Below are positions 20,054 to 21,232 of a DNA stretch of 21,232 nt, one piece after another. The notes under the pieces were generated by a model. It ran no database searches, was not told the origin of the DNA, and saw only the letters and a list, made by a program, of their open reading frames with translations. This stretch comes from a virus, in the IMG/VR virus record IMGVR_UViG_3300042542_003421, positions 1 to 21,232 of that record, one strand, 5' to 3'. Position 1 is the first letter of the stretch; each line of letters begins with the position of its first letter. The translations under genes and the position numbers were made by a program.

Positions 20054-20943
20054 TGGGTACGCCAACGCTCTACTACTACCCGACCGGCGGGCGCACGCTC
20101 GAAACGGTGGACCTCGGCGAAGAGCTCACCGACCTGACCGCGGTGCCGGCCATCCGGCGCGAGGACGCCGTAGCCCTTGACGGGTCCATGTCTACCGTCG
20201 TTCTCGGCCCGCTGTGGACCGTGCGTATCGTACTGGAGCGGTTCGGCTCCCCCGGCGCGTCAGCGTTGGAGCGCAAGTTGCAGGCGCTCGCGAACCACCT
20301 ACGCCGCGGGGGCTTGTGCGGCGTGGCGCTCAACAGCGACAAAGCGTGGTGCGGGAGCCAGCGTGGCGCGACCGGACGCGGGTACACCTACGTCGCCACG
20401 GGCGGTAACGCCTTCGCCCCGTGGGCCTCGGGGGCTACGCTGGCGAGCGGCGACGAGGTGGCGGTAGAGGGTGCCCCGCCGGACTTCTCGCACGAGGTAC
20501 ACGGCGTCTCCTCGATGACCGGGACGCGGCAAGTCAACCTGAGCGAGCCGATCATCTTCGACCGGGTAGGCGGGTGGACCCGGCATCGTGACTTCTGGCC
20601 GGTCTGCTACATGAGCGCGGAAGAGGCGGCGAAAGACCCGATCACGCACGACCATCGGCGGAACTACACGCTCGACCTTCGCCTGGTGTTCTCGCCGGCC
20701 ATGCTGGCCACGTTGCTCGGGAGCATCGGCACGGGCGCCCCGGCGGGCGCGTTCAGCGTCGGGAGCGGCGGTGGCTGGTCGCCGTCGGTGTCGAGTTACG
20801 CCAAGCTGCCCGGTGACGGGTCCATGCTCGGCGCCCCAAGCGGCTCCGCAGGGCTTGGGCTCATCACGACCCCGACCTATTCGAGCAACGGGCGCAGCCT
20901 GGAAGAGCTTACCGGGCGCAAGACGATGGGGCCGGCGCGGTGA
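20053..20943 (+). CDS. Distal tail protein (296 aa)
   Basis: ATG 20053 overlaps the tape measure stop (TGATG), preceded by GGGAGG. A GTG at 20050 is a weaker alternative. The protein begins with beta-rich LYYYPTGGRTLETVDLGEEL and a LGPLWTVRIVLERFGS strand-helix, then LERKLQALANHLRRGGLCGV. Later come AVEGAPPDFSHEVHGVSSMT and YTLDLRLVFSP. The last about 60 residues are Gly/Ser-rich and end in a charged helix EELTGRKTMGP. Genes directly after the tape measure normally encode distal tail, hub or baseplate proteins, and this fold pattern fits a Dit-like role, but no exact family is recognised. Confidence 0.6.
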   Translation: MGTPTLYYYPTGGRTLETVDLGEELTDLTAVPAIRREDAVALDGSMSTVVLGPLWTVRIVLERFGSPGASALERKLQALANHLRRGGLCGVALNSDKAWCGSQRGATGRGYTYVATGGNAFAPWASGATLASGDEVAVEGAPPDFSHEVHGVSSMTGTRQVNLSEPIIFDRVGGWTRHRDFWPVCYMSAEEAAKDPITHDHRRNYTLDLRLVFSPAMLATLLGSIGTGAPAGAFSVGSGGGWSPSVSSYAKLPGDGSMLGAPSGSAGLGLITTPTYSSNGRSLEELTGRKTMGPAR

Positions 20944-21232
20944 GCTGGTCCGCCAAGTTCATTGACGATCTCGCGTCGTCGTCGCTTACGCCCGTGTGGA
21001 GGCTTCAGCGTGTTGAGCTTCACACGGAGGCGGGCGCCGAGACGCGCATCTACTCGCACTCGGGTACGCCACGGATTCGCCGGGTTCGGATCGACGGCGC
21101 CAAGCTCAACGACTACGACCTAACGACGACGTGGGGCCGTACCGTGGTCGAGCTCGTCGGCGATGACCTCGGGGCGCTTGCGGACGCAGGCCCGCGTGGC
21201 ACCTTCTGGGCGCTTTACCTCGGGTTTCCCGG
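20940..21232 (+). CDS. Minor tail protein, start only (truncated by window edge)
   Basis: GTG 20940 overlaps the previous stop (GTGA), and the frame stays open to the right edge, 97 codons plus two bases. No Shine-Dalgarno stands directly before it, so coupling is likely. The visible part begins MSWSAKFIDDLASSSLTPVW and contains strands RLQRVELHTEAG, RIRRVRIDGAKLN and TVVELVGDD, followed by TFWALYLGF. This is a beta-rich protein such as a tail hub or tip component. Its position after the distal tail-like gene is the main reason for the call. Confidence 0.5.
   Translation, partial: MSWSAKFIDDLASSSLTPVWRLQRVELHTEAGAETRIYSHSGTPRIRRVRIDGAKLNDYDLTTTWGRTVVELVGDDLGALADAGPRGTFWALYLGFP

Noticed and set aside
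1-21232. Integrase, attachment site, tRNA or host gene showing a prophage junction
   Set aside because: None was seen on either strand. Whether this phage is temperate cannot be settled from the window.

Overview
The window is a continuous stretch of a tailed double-stranded DNA phage (Caudoviricetes, siphovirus-type, HK97-fold capsid) or a prophage of that kind. Base composition is high in G+C throughout apart from one AT-richer island. The host cannot be named from the sequence. Strong Shine-Dalgarno sequences before many genes and heavy GC in third positions point to a high-GC bacterium. I see no host genes, integrase, tRNA, CRISPR array, insertion sequence or lysis gene.

Layout. (1) Bases 1-106, minus strand: the 5' end of an ERF-type single-strand annealing protein, the first gene of a leftward operon. 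(2) Bases 107-208: a divergent promoter region. (3) Bases 209-2438, plus strand: a tightly overlapping early operon with an XRE-type regulator, small proteins and a RusA-family Holliday junction resolvase. (4) Bases 2439-5735: a second promoter with three GGTGTCCG repeats, then a possible PD-(D/E)XK nuclease and a large primase-helicase (AEP primase joined to a VapE-type SF3 helicase). (5) Bases 5732-6055, minus strand: a small helix-turn-helix protein that ends tail-to-tail with the primase-helicase and resembles its C-terminus. (6) Bases 6056-6560: a 505-base non-coding region with about ten copies of TGTGCGCC(C/G) in both orientations, an AT-richer island, a DnaA-box-like site and small palindromes. 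It is a candidate replication origin or control region. (7) Bases 6561-21232, plus strand: the late region. It holds a small membrane protein, TerS, TerL, a portal fused to a MuF-like domain, prohead protease, major capsid protein, a probable capsid accessory protein, head-tail connectors, a tail terminator-like protein, a DUF2341-like protein, tail tube, tail assembly chaperones with a likely frameshift, tape measure, and two distal tail genes, the last cut by the window edge.

How it fits together. Groups 1 and 3 supply recombination and early regulation, and groups 4 to 6 look like a self-contained replication module. The late genes follow the usual packaging-head-connector-tail order. The most interesting region is about 5.5-6.5 kb, where the repeat cluster, the small winged-helix-like protein with a repeat inside its own promoter, and the related C-terminus of the primase-helicase together suggest an origin with a built-in regulator. 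All functional statements rest on motif recognition by eye; no database search was run.
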